From assembly GCA_020740775.1 (NCBI GenBank), contig JAHEWK010000011.1, positions 1 to 64,000 on the forward strand: a DNA stretch of 64,000 bases, in the 5' to 3' direction. A program made the translations under genes and the position numbers. Origin of the DNA: Ilyonectria destructans. Its lineage: Eukaryota > Ascomycota > Sordariomycetes > Hypocreales > Nectriaceae. Below, piece after piece: positions 24,201 to 36,225 of this stretch. Within the stretch, counting starts at the first letter, position 1; every line of letters begins with the position of its first letter. The notes beneath the pieces were generated by a model. It saw only the letters and a program-made list of their open reading frames with translations. It was not told where the DNA came from and searched no databases.

Positions 24201-25374
24201 ATCCATCTGGTCAAACCTGAGGGAGTCCAGCAATCGCCGCCGGTCATCGTTCGATAAATCTCGATCTACACGCCGGATGTGAGCAACGGTGACCAGGACA
24301 TGCTCCCAAGACCACTGAACTTAACTTACGAGGCTTGGGCACGCAGGCAGCTTTTGCACGCGATTCGGCCACGGGTAGCACCGCCAGTAATTCCCTTGCG
24401 TATGCAGCGGCAGCAGCTGCGGCATATCTCTGCCATTCCTTATTCTTGTGAGAGTCTGAGTAATCGCAGATTCCACGGATTGGGAGACAAGGGAGAATAT
24501 CCATCAGGCCAGCGGCCTCCATTTCGAAGCATATGACGTCTACTCGACGAGCGATATTGTCCCGGACAGTGCCGCTCCTCATGACTTGGTTCCCTGAGGC
24601 GATTGCACCATAATGTATCAGCGGATCATCGGTCATCCGCCTGCTTCGTGGCACCAGCTTTGAATGGTCGCATCCGTCACAGCCAGGCGTTGGAGATACA
24701 TGATCATACGTCGCGCAGAAAAGACAATCCGGTGAGCTCGGGCGACCGTACTCGGAGTGTCCCTCAAACTTCTCCCGCAGGATGGACGGGACCCGACTGG
24801 GCTCTAGCTCATGTTTTGATCGTAAGGTGGACACGACTGTGCCGAGCAGCTGTTGGGGAATCTTTGGGATCGCTGTCGGCTGGATCCGTCCGTCTCCAAC
24901 AATCTTCCCCAAATCATACTGCATCACCCTCGTTCCGACGACGACGTCGCCCAAACGTATATCGGCCTTGCTCGGCACTCCACCTCCAATTCCCACCATC
25001 AAACCCACGCGGATCGACGGGAAGGTACGGACCAGGTGGGTCAACACATTCGCCGCGTTGTTCGTTCCGTACGTTGGCAAGCACGCAATGACGAGGTTGT
25101 GGTACTCTATGCTTCCGAGCGTGTAGGTGTTGCTGTCGTTCCCATGCCTTGGCAGGTCTTCGTGAACCTCGTCCAGCATGGCGCGAGCTGCAGCCATCTC
25201 TATGTGCAGCGCGCAGATCCAGGCGATGGTGTACTGATCATGCGAAGTGAGCGACCCGTTTCGCGACTCGTGAACCCCATTGCCCAGGTCGTCGTGAAAA
25301 TTCTTTTGTCGCTTTGGAGGGTGAGGGGAGCTTGTCTCAGCATGGTCTTCATGCCAAGGCCGTCTCCCATCCAT
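21231..25374 (-). CDS. NLR 2: PNP-NACHT-ankyrin STAND receptor
   Basis: Exons 25374-24330 and 24265-21231 on the minus strand (1359 residues). The 64-nt intron (GTAAGT..TGTAG, branch GCTCACA) joins the frames and restores RDLSNDDRRRLLDSLRF, a motif typical just before the NACHT domain. Residues 1-348 are PNP_UDP-like ([43 protein letters not shown]). The P-loop GKPGAGKS lies at about 413-420, and Walker B is FIDALDECDE. About 13 ankyrin repeats fill 950-1359, most ending GLLIEKGADVNASD. One lacks four residues (RASEAVAGLL against RASENGYEAVAGLL). The repeats are near-identical at DNA level. The N-terminus carries a basic PPKRQK patch. It shares its architecture with NLR 1 but is clearly diverged from it, so the pair is not a recent duplicate. 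Confidence 0.9.
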
Positions 25375-26518
25375 CTCGGCGAGATATCGATCTGATTATG
25401 ATTCACAGGCGCGACTTTGCTCGGGGAGTAAGCGTCGGTAGGGGCAGAGGTAGATAAGGCGGGATGACTTACTGAAAGGCATCTGATGAAGGGCGATTAT
25501 CGCAACTGACTGTTTCTCGGCCGATTCGTATTTGGGTATGGAAGGAAGAAGGGTAGAGACGGCCGAGGGCGCATCAGGCAGCCAGGGATGGTGTCGCTGC
25601 CAGGCGGCCTATGCATGCACTGCCACCACCGGTTGGCCCTGCCACCGCCACCTCAACCTCGCAAAAGAAAGCTCATCGGGACCTCGGATTGTGGGCTCTC
25701 ATGCTCTGCCTTGGTACGCCTCTCCAAACCACAAGCTTGAGCGTCCGGTGGGTCCCCAGTTATTTGACGAGCACAGTGCGGTTGACTTGGTAGTTCAGCA
25801 CCGACGCCAGGAAGCCTCGCCGTTACCTACCACCCAAACATTACGCAGTGAACTGAAGGCGCAGTCTATTAGCTGGCCAAGGCCGACTTTTGCTGTGGCT
25901 GACCTCGTGTCTCTAACCATGGAAAGTAAGCCACACTCAGCTGCAACTGCATCAGAATTACCAAGGCGTTCCATGGCAAGAAAAACTGGAAAGCGTACTC
26001 TCATTAATGCCAATTGCGTGTAGCCACAGGTGCTTAGTGGGCAAGCCACTAGGCAGGCCGGAAAACGTTAGTACAGAACATTCACCTCAAAATGGCCCTA
26101 GAAGTCCAGGCAAGGGCAAAACCGATAGGATTGTTGCTTTTAAAGCCGTAGAAACGATGCTTCAACGAGTAGCGGTCCTAAGATCGTGACCACAGTGGCG
26201 ACCTTGTCTACTCTTCTCTCGCCAGATTGCCCACATGTCCTGGCCGTCCATTTCCTCCTCGATGAGTGTGGTGCTGCCGCCAATGTGCCACTCGTCCACG
26301 CTGAACACAAAAACATCCTACGTCGTGACAATCATCGCGCCGAACAGCTGCTAGGCTCGGGAAAGGATTTTATCATTAAATGTTGGTGGTTGCTTAGAAG
26401 ATTTTCATCAGTAACAATTTTGCTGCAAAGGACTGCTTAAGCCTTAACATCCCCGCGTCAATCTGATCCGCCAGCTGTGCTTCCTTCAGTTATTTTTGTT
26501 AGCCGAGATATACTGCAG
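25375..26518. other. NLR 2 upstream region
   Basis: It contains the putative NLR 2 promoter. Short ORFs on both strands (for example plus-strand 25532-26023) have no motif or convincing composition. Confidence 0.45.
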
Positions 26519-26986
26519 CTATTTTTTTATTTGCAACTTGAGGTAAACCCGTAGTGATTCATCCGAAACTGACCCAACAAATTGTATTACCCTATTACCA
26601 GCCGTCACCCTTTTCGCTTCGACGAGCTCCCCGGTCGTAAAAACAAGTATTTGTTGGCCGTCACTGCCCATACTGATGTCCTCAATCACGTGTACTCCCC
26701 CTGCAGATGCTTGCTGGCCTGCATCAATAAGTTCCGTTGGGAATTGGGTTGTGCTTTCAAAATCGCCTCGTTTTGGAGCCTTGAGCTTAACCCATGCCCG
26801 GAGGGCTTGTTCTGCTTGTGAGCAGCCTGCTACATTCTCATTCAGCGTACGTATGCGGGGGCTGCTCAAGTCATCGCGAAACTGGCCCGTGTTCGTAGTT
26901 GCTGCCCTAATTTCCTGGGGAAGAGGGTGTAATGCAGAATAAATGTTCTGATCCTGCTTTTCAGAGTTTAGACTTGTGTTTTGCAT
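26519..26986 (-). CDS. Small protein resembling the C-terminus of fungal NLR-associated N-terminal-domain proteins
   Basis: A single 155-codon frame from ATG 26986. The C-terminal half (VHVIEDISMGSD, then LVFTTGELVEAKRVTAG, then QFVGSVSDESLRVYL) resembles, from memory, the tail of uncharacterised fungal proteins whose N-terminus is the PF17111-type domain shared with NLRs. Those proteins are more than twice as long, so this is either a truncated relic or a stand-alone tail. No N-terminal domain is visible upstream on the same strand. It lies between NLR 2 and the FunK1 kinase. The family link is not verified. Confidence 0.4.
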   Translation of the reverse strand: MQNTSLNSEKQDQNIYSALHPLPQEIRAATTNTGQFRDDLSSPRIRTLNENVAGCSQAEQALRAWVKLKAPKRGDFESTTQFPTELIDAGQQASAGGVHVIEDISMGSDGQQILVFTTGELVEAKRVTAGNRVIQFVGSVSDESLRVYLKLQIKK

Positions 26987-27701
26987 GGTATTATGGAATG
27001 ACTAATGACTGTTAGAGGGGTCATGTCTGTACGATTGGATCACAGGTTCTGCAAGACGCACAGCAATCGAGGCATAAATACGGTGATTTATACTACCAAC
27101 AGAACGGTGAGCGTAGCCGGGGAGGCGGAACCGAAGACATCCGACGAGCGAGTCCGAGTCTCTGAGATGGCAGAAAAATAATGACCTCGTGATGATTTTA
27201 ATGTTTTCGACCGTTCTACATTATCTAACCTACTTCAACTATGAAGAATCTGTTTGGTTCGCCAGCCAGCCTCATGACTAACGGTGTGGGTGCTGAGATA
27301 GCTATGCTGTGGGTGCCACAACTTAATTTTGGCGGTGGATGCTAAGTGGCTGCCGCGCCTCACGTGCCTCTTTCCGATGTCAGCTACGTTGACGATTAAG
27401 TTTGCCTCAACGCGCGTGTTTGATTGAATAAGTTTGCCCTCGGAGACTAGAGCAACACGCTGCTCCTACTGAACGATTCCGTGAAGGACACGTAGGCGGC
27501 CACAGAGTACTCGTAGCAAAAACCTACTAGTGGCTCTGGGAAGTTAGCGAGGGTGGCCTGCCAATGATCTGGAACGACAGTAATACGAACCGGATAACAG
27601 CAAGTCCGGCGTATAGCTATCCAATCGACTTGATTATGCTCCAAATCGGTCCTGGAGGGCCCAAATGCTTCTGAGTTGTATAAAAACACAAACCCACAAT
27701 A
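26987..27701. other. Spacer between the small ORF and the FunK1 gene
   Basis: No supported gene. A minus-strand 80-codon frame at 27447-27689 has no motif. Confidence 0.45.
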
Positions 27702-30094
27702 TTATCTCTCCGCCAGCACCTTCGGGTCTTTTCCGGCCTCTAGAAGAGTCTCCCTCATCCGAGCATACAATCCTTTATCCTCTCTCACCCACCTCCCACC
27801 ATTGGGGAACATTATTCTCCGTAACCTGTTGACCCATGGAATGAATGGACGATAGTACGATGTGAAGTTCGTCTCTGCAATCTTGAGAAAATCTCCTTCG
27901 TCGTCAACTACACCCTTCTTGGATATCGCTAGCTCTTCCATATCAAGGTAGTTCCACTTATCGAACCGAAGAACCACTCTGCCTTCGTCTGGCCTGTTGT
28001 AGTGAATGCATATCCAGAATAGTACCCAAAAGAATGACTCGAGGTCGTGCATGAAGGAATGCTGCTCGCCAAGCAACACCCCGATAGCCATAAAGGCTCT
28101 CGTGCCGGTCTTGCCCTTTGCTCCGGAGGAGCAATCTCGTTTCTCTTTGATGGAGAGATCAAGGTCAATCAAGAACGAAGGCCACGAGGGGTTGCCGTCG
28201 TCCTCATTGATCATAAGATTGTTGATCGAGATATCTCTGTGCAAGAAGCCTGCCTCGTGCAGGGACTCGTGTCCCTTAATGCAGCCCTCGAGACCAGCAA
28301 GCAGGGCTGATTGGGAGCTCGCCTTGTATATGGGCTTTCCATAATCACGAAGAATGACACGACGATGTACCCGATTTGGCAGTGCATGGCTGTCGGCCTT
28401 TGTTGGAGACGCAGAACAGGATCGCTTGCTAGGAGGGAGGGGAGCGCCAGTGTGACTAGATGACCGCTTCTTACTAGCGGTGCTGATGCTGCGGCCTTTC
28501 CGCGGAGCACCGGCTGTGGTGCTGCTTGGCGGCATCGAGCGTTCCGGACGGTAGTTCGCGGCTCTCGTGACGTCCAACCCCCCTCGAACGTTGCTCCGAA
28601 TGTCGTCGTCTGTCCCGTGGATCTGAACCGTCTCGTGGTGATAATATCGAGCTATATTTACGACACCTTTAGCAGTCGCCTCACACAATAAGTCGCCTTC
28701 CTCGTCGCGTTCCGGGTATTGCCATGAATCCTTGATGACAAGTGGCACATCAGGGCGTCCTTCAAGATGGGCTTTCCAACAAGTCGTCGCGCGGCCAGCT
28801 ATGCAACGTGCACGTAGCATCACCTCGTCAATGATAATCCGCTCAGTAGATCCGTTCCGCTTGACTTCAATAAAGCGCTCCTTGTTTGCCGTCATAATCG
28901 TAAGATCGAACCCTAGCTGCTCCTCGTTCATCCAGAGAAACCCAAGGATCGTAAACACAAACTGCAGCCCATCTTCGTTGATATCGAACTGCCCGGATGC
29001 GATGCCCCCGAGCCGGTCAAATGCCCATACCCTCATGAGAGACCCGCATATGGTAAAGCCCAAGACGAAGCGGCGAGTGTCTTGAGCAGCGAGCACTTCC
29101 CTCGCGTACCTCCCGAGATCAAGCCAGGCCTCTGAGGCTTTATCGGCGGATCGGTTACTCTTGAGCTCTCCTGGCACGAGGATCTGAGACCAGTGGCACC
29201 TCGAGTCTTTCCGAGCTTCAGGGTCATTCACAAAGCCGACGTCCATCTTTCGTTTCCCTATAGAACCATCGATCGGCTCGTTGGGTTTTGCTAGAGGTCT
29301 TCGTTGACGAGGCTTATTGCCGTCTGCAAATGCCGCCAGCTTATCGCTAAAGTCTGCGAACCAGCTCAGCACATCACCTTGCTTCGCGTCCAAGGGCCAC
29401 CCCCTCCAGCCGTCATCAAAGAGTGGGTTGCTGCCTTCGTGGCACTGCTTGAAGAACGCCTCAGATGCTGTCTCAAGGTCGGCCACGTCTCCGAAGTACG
29501 TCTCGTGGAAGTTGCGGAGCCCGACGTACATAGGGCCAAGCTCCTCCTTAAGCACGTCATCCACATACTTGCGGCGTTCGGACGAGTTCGCGAAGCTGCT
29601 GGTATTACGCAGCCATGGAGTTTGTTGGATGGAAGAGGCTACCGGTCGGGGAGGCGGGGTAGGTTCGGTGACGGCGTTGTAGACTTGATCCCAGATGAGG
29701 GCATCGTCTGGTTCGTCGGAGAGGGCTGATTTTAGGAGAGGTTTGACGCGGTCGAAGTTGAATTCGGCAGAGGCGACTGCAGAAATGAGCCTCAGGAGAT
29801 CGCTTCGGAGAGTGCCGCGACCTGTCTTCGAAGGCAAAAGGCGGGTGGCAGGGAGAATTTGAAGTGCTAATAGAAGACTAGAAGTAAGATCCTGTACATC
29901 TGCATACTGGTTAGCGGATCACGTTGCAATGAGCCTGGCTTGCAATACCCACCTTCTTGGTCAAGCTGATCCAGTGTGTCGCGTGCGCGCGAGATGTCTC
30001 TACCTTCGCAGGTCGAGTTGAACAAAGAGCGGAAGGCATCAAGACCGTTTCCAATAGGATTGCCAATAACCCTTGATCGGGCTTGGTCCGCCAT
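27702..30094 (-). CDS. FunK1-type protein kinase
   Basis: Exons 30094-29953 and 29899-27702 (779 residues). The 53-nt intron (GTGGGT..GCAG, branch GCTAACC) brings a short N-terminal exon (MADQARSRV) into frame. The region GRGTLRSDLLRLISAVAS and the following 300 residues match the N-terminal part of fungal FunK1 proteins. The kinase core has HRDISINNLMIN (H near residue 601), a DLDLS motif where DFG is usual, and GTRAFMAIGVL, all family-typical. A serine-rich basic insert (about 490-540) precedes the catalytic loop. FunK1 kinases form expanded, mostly uncharacterised fungal families. Substrates are unknown. Confidence 0.85.
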
Positions 30095-31878
30095 GGCAGG
30101 CCAAGGCTCCGCGTGTTGTGTTGCGTGAAAGATGCAGAGAGCCGTGTTTCGTGGCATTGGTCGGTGTGACCTTGCACAGCCACACTGTCACTGAGCCACC
30201 CAGTCATACATCGGGATTACCTCGGCATTCCATCTGAGCGGACAGCGAGCCAAGGAAGCTGTTGACAAACCAACCTACCCTAGAGACGGCTGCATATGAA
30301 CAACTGGAGTCCACGGCCCGCTTCTCAAGCTCGCGTTAGCACGGCATCGCTGCGTCAAGAGGGAACTAGTCACTACGGCCCGCATCGCGTCACCGTTCCT
30401 TCCTCCCACGAATATTCCAGGAAGCTCTGTGGAGAGCAAAATGATCGATTTCGTTTTGGTTCTGGCCCTTGATAGCGTGGGTCGGATAGATCGCGTAATT
30501 GCAATCCAACCTTGTGACATTTCCTGCGAACCATGCCAATCCCGAACCCAAGTTCTGATGGCATGTGGAAATCCGCTGTTCAGGGTCACAGCCGAGGTCG
30601 CGCAGAGCATGGTGCCGGTGGGAGCTACACTCTGGCACAAGATGATGTACGCAATTCACCCCCGATTCAAGCAGTCCCGAGTGGGGATGACGGATCACCA
30701 GGACGATAAAGCAAATCGTGAATCGGGATGTACAGTGGGTGTACTGGACTACCCCATGTCCACCACCAAGCTGACAACACGTTACTACGAAACTGGCAGG
30801 TCTTGCGCCACGTATGGGGCGGCGGGAACAACCGGCTTGTCGTGTCACATCATGCGTGACTCCGGTTCACAGTCGGCTGTCCTTTCTGGCGGACCGTGAT
30901 GTCCATTCGTCACGATTTACTGACGCCTCAGGCATCGGGGGTATCCAAAGCGGTCTCGAAGACCGGCTGGCGCTGGACCAACTTGTCAATGAGCTGTTGG
31001 GAATTTGCAGCCAGTCCGCTTGGTGACGGGGACATTCGTGTTCTTTGGATGCCCAAGGGGGTAGCGCCTAACAGTTCCCAGCCAATCATCTCGATTGAGA
31101 AGGGGTGAGCGAGGAACGACTGTGCGCTCACGATCCCAGCTGCATGCAGACTGGGGGTATACCCGACCCGAAGTTAGCCGCAGATGCGTGATTTTCTGGG
31201 CCATGCGGGGTCGGTTCTAACCCTTTCTTACCTGTGCTGTGGAGTCTGCGCTGTGGGTCTTGTGCTGAGCGGCCATCTGGTCTCTGTTCAAATTTGTGGT
31301 CTTGGCTGAGTGTTCTGGCAAACCAACTCAGTGTAAATGCGTTCAATTTGCACTACTGTACTGCAAGTTCTTCAACTCCAAATCCATTCGGGCACGTGAA
31401 ACACTGACTAAACCAATCCTATAAACCTTCCTGCCTTGTCACCCTTGGGATGGAGGAGCTCCGCAGAAGCTACAATTATATGGCCCGGGAGGATTGCCCC
31501 CGCAAAGCTTACATTTATCTGACATGTTTTTGCGCTTTGCGAGGGGTTTGTGGGACCAAGCACTACCCAGATGTTAGTATGAACCGAGGAGCCAGAGGAG
31601 ATGTCCTACCTTGTCTTGTGTTTTGATATATGCAAATGGTGGATTTCGTCGGGGCAGGTTTCTCTGAAGTGGTTAGAGGGTTTGGGATGGCAGAATCGTG
31701 GGTAATAAATAGTAGAGAGCACTCCAGTTTCGCCCGAAGTGGAGTGCGCCCGGAGTGGAGTGTGCGCCCCAAGTGGAGTGATCTTGACACCCAACTCACG
31801 TGGCGAAACCTAAGACGAGAGGGAGGAGTCATCAATTCCCCCTCATTGACATTTGACTCTTTCTGCCACGAGACCGCG
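30095..31878. other. Spacer with short ORFs and a tandem AGTGGAGTG motif
   Basis: Open frames on both strands at 30390-30899 carry no motif. At about 31737-31780 three AGTGGAGTG copies in roughly 17-bp units lie 100 bp upstream of the C2H2 gene, near an inverted CACTCCA. A piece of the GTGCTGTGGG minisatellite lies at about 31240-31275. Confidence 0.4.
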
Positions 31879-33626
31879 ATGGATTCCATTTGCCACGTTT
31901 GCGCCCGGTGTTTCGAGAGCACCGAAACATTGCAACAGCACATCCAAGATGAACGAGTGAGGTCATGCCAGATAATTCGCGAAAGTTCTAGCTAACGCCC
32001 CTTCAGAGTCGATTGATACGCGATGTCCAGGAACTCTGCACCAAGGTTGGCGACCCCGAAAGTTCGTTGCGTGGGCCTTGCTCACAGTTGCCTCTAGCCG
32101 TATCTGCCCGTCTCATCCGCGCTTGGCATCCTCGTACGCTACGCTACTCATTCAAGCGACTTGGATGTGGATACAGACTTGGTGAATCCGCAGTCGGATT
32201 GCGGACACCCTGCTCCACAATCGATTCGAGTCCACGATGAACGAGACTTGACCTGCCCCGAATCCTTCTGCAACTACGCATCTACGAGTAACTATCAGGA
32301 TCTTCAGCGACACTACAGAACGCGTACTACTGTCCTGATGTGGCAACAAGGCTGGACTAACATATGTAGATGTCAAATGCGATGAGGCCTGCCCTTTTTG
32401 TTCCAGGCCTCTCAACCGAGTATCACAATTCGTTAGGCATCCCGACGACTGCGCCGCTCGCAAAAAAAGGGGACTCGAGGTACCAGATGCCGTATCCAAA
32501 CGACAAAAGACTTTATCCGGACAGGCCTACAACGAACTACGACTTGCGCGGCAGGACATCGAGCCATCAAGAACGGTAGAGACAAATAGTTTCTCACCGA
32601 GCCCTCATCTTTCGAGAGGCACAGGTGCGTTACCACTCTCGTTTCTCCGCTGTATTTTGATGTACCTGGCGTTTAACTTCGATTTCCATTGTGTGTCTAG
32701 GCATCAGTTCAGCCGATACGACATCTGCCGAGTCAACGTTGAACAACGATTCATCATCCGAATATGTATCTTCGAACTCGACAATACCACTGACGATAAG
32801 CTTGGTATGCGAAACTGGCCTCGAGGTAGTAGACCATTATTACAACCAAGCTCCACCTACTGCTCCGCCAGCATCAGCGCCCGGCGACGATGACAATACC
32901 GAGACGGTACATCCTCCTGACAAGGACTCGACTACAGCCCAAAGGATCACTCCTTTCCCGGCAGACCTATCCCCGATCGGTGCGACAGGTCAACGAGCCC
33001 CGACCTTGAGTGATTCCCTCGTTGATGGGGGAATAATTTACCCTTGGGGTCAACCGCTAGCCGAAATGGGCCTTACTTGCCTGTCAGAGTTACTCCCAAT
33101 TGATGCAACAGGTCAACGAGCTCCAACACTCCGCAACTCCCTCATCGATGGGGCATTGATTCACCCTTCAGGCCAGGACCCAACCGAAGGGATTTCTACC
33201 TGTCCGCCATATTTATTTCCAATCGGTGCCACGACAATTCAACGAGCCCCAACACTCAGTGATTCCCTCATCGACGGTGCAATGATTTATTCCACTCCTG
33301 ACCAGTACGTAACAATGCAGGAAGGGATATCTACCTTTGAGCCAAACTTTGTTCCTAACAGCGGCACTCCTGTTGCTCCATCGAGTCACGGTCGGTCAGA
33401 CTTGATCATACGAAGCAACGATATGGGCGAACAGGCCCCGACACGGATTTACTCTACTGGCGATCGCGCCGCAACTGATCATCATCTCAACCACCACACA
33501 TCTACGGCCGAAGGTATCGCGGCCCATCACACGTGTTTTTTTTCAAGTGGCAACGCTGCGGACCAATGCTCGACACAAGTTATTGGCGCTGTCGCTCAAC
33601 TTTCAACCCTTGATACATATTGTTGA
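31879..33626 (+). CDS. C2H2 zinc-finger protein with C-terminal 44-residue repeats
   Basis: Proposed exons: 31879-31956, 32007-32045, 32098-32323, 32370-32624, 32701-33626 (507 residues; frames close exactly). Introns 1 and 3 have perfect CTAAC branch points; intron 2 has a weak donor (GTTGGC), so that junction is least certain. The N-terminus CHVCARCFESTETLQQHI is a partial finger. The core TCPESFCNYASTSNYQDLQRHYRTH followed by CDEACPFC and FVRHPDDC appears only after splicing and matches a recurrent fungal C2H2 family. The C-terminal 300 residues are Pro/Ser/Thr-rich and include three imperfect repeats of about 44 residues (IGATGQRAPTLSDSLVDG). Probably nuclear; no target is known. Confidence 0.65.
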
Positions 33627-33751
33627 GGAAGGACATCAGTTGATGCCGGCGCAGGAGCCAGATCTCTTACCATCACAAGTGTAGAATATAGCAGTAGTCT
33701 TCAGTAGACTGAGTAGACTGAGCCTGATCCTGTTATCCCAGGCATGAATTG

Positions 33752-34536
33752 TCATTTCGGGTATGCTGTTGACCAAGCGCAGTTGATGTGAATTCCTCCA
33801 AGCTCCAGTTCATCTATCTTAGCCTTGAGCACATCAGAGTATGGCAGCCCCATTTTCCCCCAATTCTCAAGTTCAGCCTTCGTCGTAAATCCAACCATGA
33901 CGGTATAGCCTTGGACAATAGAAAATTGGAGTCGACTGTCTGAAAGAACCCTGCGATTGGTGAGAATGTGGCAATCTGGGTGTTTTAGACAACCTTACAA
34001 TCCGCCACCTTTCAGGTCAACGATGTTCTCAGAGATGCCGTCTCTGTTCATACGCAGCTTTGGTGTTGCGAGAAGACCCCATGTCTTGGACACCGGTGGA
34101 TCATCTTCAATGTTTTGTGATATTGACCCATCATAGAAGCAGACAATTGAGCCTGGACTCCAGAGGAGAACTAGGAGGCAGAACGTTTCCCCGACGGATC
34201 CGTTGTGGAGGCGAAATACATAGTCGGAAGGAAGTATTTGGTTGTATATTTTAATGAGCCCCAAGTGAGGTCGACCTAGTGTTGAATCCAGGACTCGACG
34301 TATGTCCTGCCTGGCATTAATCCAACAGTCTCAAGACAGGAAGAAGGGCACCGGACCTTTCTAACAAAGCTGTTCTGGGCTATGAATTCTAACCCAAGCG
34401 GTGATTTGATGGGAAAGCGGATGTCGGAGAATTCCTCGATGCGATTACCAACCACATGATCTTCCAGCGTGTATACCCCAGTGCGTTGGATGGCTGCTTC
34501 CGCATCCTCGGCTGGAAAAGAACGTGGTAAATCCAT
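33752..34536 (-). pseudogene. Hypothetical fungal gene with an apparent frameshift
   Basis: Three coding blocks read on the minus strand. Block 1 is 34536 to about 34280 (MDLPRSFPAEDAEAA.., ending VESWIQH then TAG). Block 2 is about 34290-33999 in another frame (PHLGLIKIYNQILPSDYVF). Block 3 is 33950-33752 (VLSDSRLQFSIVQGYTVM). Blocks 2 and 3 are joined by a clean 48-nt intron (GTAAGG..CGCAG). Blocks 1 and 2 abut within about 20 bases, too close for an intron, so a one- or two-base shift is the simplest reading. The gene could be a recent pseudogene, or the shift a sequence error. No family is known to me. Confidence 0.5.
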
Positions 34537-34699
34537 GGCTGCCGAGCGTGATGTCGAGTCACAGTTGTGTTTAGGGATGCGGGGTTATGTCGGAAGTACC
34601 TCAACGAGTGTACCTGTCGGCGGTGCGAGCGGGTGGTTGCATTGGACAGCACATGACCTTAGGCATGCTGACCGCGCCGATTTCACGAAGTGAAGGTCC

Positions 34700-34860
34700 T
34701 AACCTATAGCACAGGCTCCACAGCACAGATCCTATACGTGCCCCAAAGCATAGGCCCCACAGTACAGGCACACATCTCCTAAATCTAGATCCATAGCACA
34801 GGTCTGAAAGCATAGGCCCCACAGCACAGGCCCCACAGCACAGGCCCCACAGCGTAACAC
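34700..34860 (-). repeat. Minisatellite, 14-bp GGGGCCTGTGCTGT-like units
   Basis: Degenerate tandem copies of CACAGCACAGGCCC. The best run is at about 34808-34853. The reverse complement closely matches the 24-bp units at 42357-42455, so the two tracts belong to one family. Confidence 0.65.
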
Positions 34861-36027
34861 CATCTCCCAAATCTGGATCCAGGTTGACGTTGGCTGTTCG
34901 TTGATAGGAGAAATTTCTTGGCGTCAGTTCTTCTTTGGGCCCTTGGCAGCACTGAGCAAATGAGGCTATTGACAAGTCTATTTTGGGTTCTAATCACAAT
35001 TGAAAGATGCAAATTCGGAAAGTACGAGGGGAGGTCCACAGTGGGGGCTATTGCTTGCAGGTGATGGATAAAGGAGGGTTGCCGCTCCACACTAAGCTAT
35101 AGTGGCTGGAGACAGGCGGAAATTGTGAACATGCATGACTTTGACTGTAACTTAATAATAGGATCTGACAACAAGTAGTCTCAACATACTAGGCTCGTTA
35201 GCATCGAGCTATTGTTTCGGCTGCAGGAGCACGGATAGTATGGGATAACAGTTGGGGAGATGTAGAGAGTTTATTGATCAATAATCTTCCATTGATCGCT
35301 CTATGTGGTATTGTATTACACGAATAAAGGAGAAACATGCGTACCTGAGAGCGTCTGCCAAAATGTGAGTCTCAGAGAAGATGGATAGTGGAGGGTGGCC
35401 GACTTCACACTGGCCCATGATCGCCCCCAAAGGCTGAAAATGAGTAGACCATGGGCGTGCATGGTGTGGATAGAGGGTCTCGGTCAATCCCATGATCTAT
35501 TGTACACAAATAAAAACGAGTAAGTTTTGGGTTCCTCCTTCACAGAGTAGCCCCTGACCGGATAGACACCTTGACGACTCGAAATGCCCGAGCAACCACA
35601 AAAAGATGATCCAACTCCACCCAACCCCCCCGTGGGTGACCAAGAGAAGCCGATGACTGTTGTGAATGGAGGCGGAAGTGGAGGTGGGGGGTGGAGACTC
35701 AGACTCTGGTATCTTCACTAGCGACACCTTCCAGACGATCGAAACGGTTAAAAATTATAACAAGACGGACTGAAGGATAGGCAGTGGCTGCATTATGTAG
35801 TCCATGACTCCACTGTGATCAATTTCCAGGTCAGGGGTACGGCCCGAAGATGTTGCCTCTAATATAAAATGGGAGATGCCTCTCATATACGTACCTCCGG
35901 CTACAAGCTACTCTGACTTCCTCCTTGGAACTGGCCTCTATTATCAAACCATGGGTATTCCCACTATGGCATGTAAATTGTTCTCGGCACATGCGAGGCA
36001 CCCGGAAAACCCATCCGGGAGTGACCT

Positions 36028-36225
36028 AATATCAAGTCTAATGCAAGACATGGCTGGTATCACTTTACGCGCGCAGACCCATGTGTTGCAGCCCGGTGCC
36101 CATCTCTGATGGTTGGAGACACGTAGAATAGTGAATATGCATGCTGGAGAGCCGTGATGATCATCCGTGTTGGTTGCAAACAGTCACTAGCGTGTATGCG
36201 TGCTATGAACGTGCATGATACGGGT
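36028..36225 (+). repeat. Dispersed repeat, copy 1
   Basis: ATATCAAGTCTAATGCAAGA and, after a diverged middle, GGAGACACGTAGA, GTGAATATGCA, GAGCCGTGA, GATCATCCGTGTTGGTTG and CACTAGCGT recur in the same order and orientation at 42511-42710. It has no coding capacity, so it is probably a short non-autonomous element or element tail. Confidence 0.7.

Noticed and set aside
30390..30899. Opposing ORFs of 152 and 156 codons
   Set aside because: Mutually overlapping, no motif, composition not distinct from spacer.
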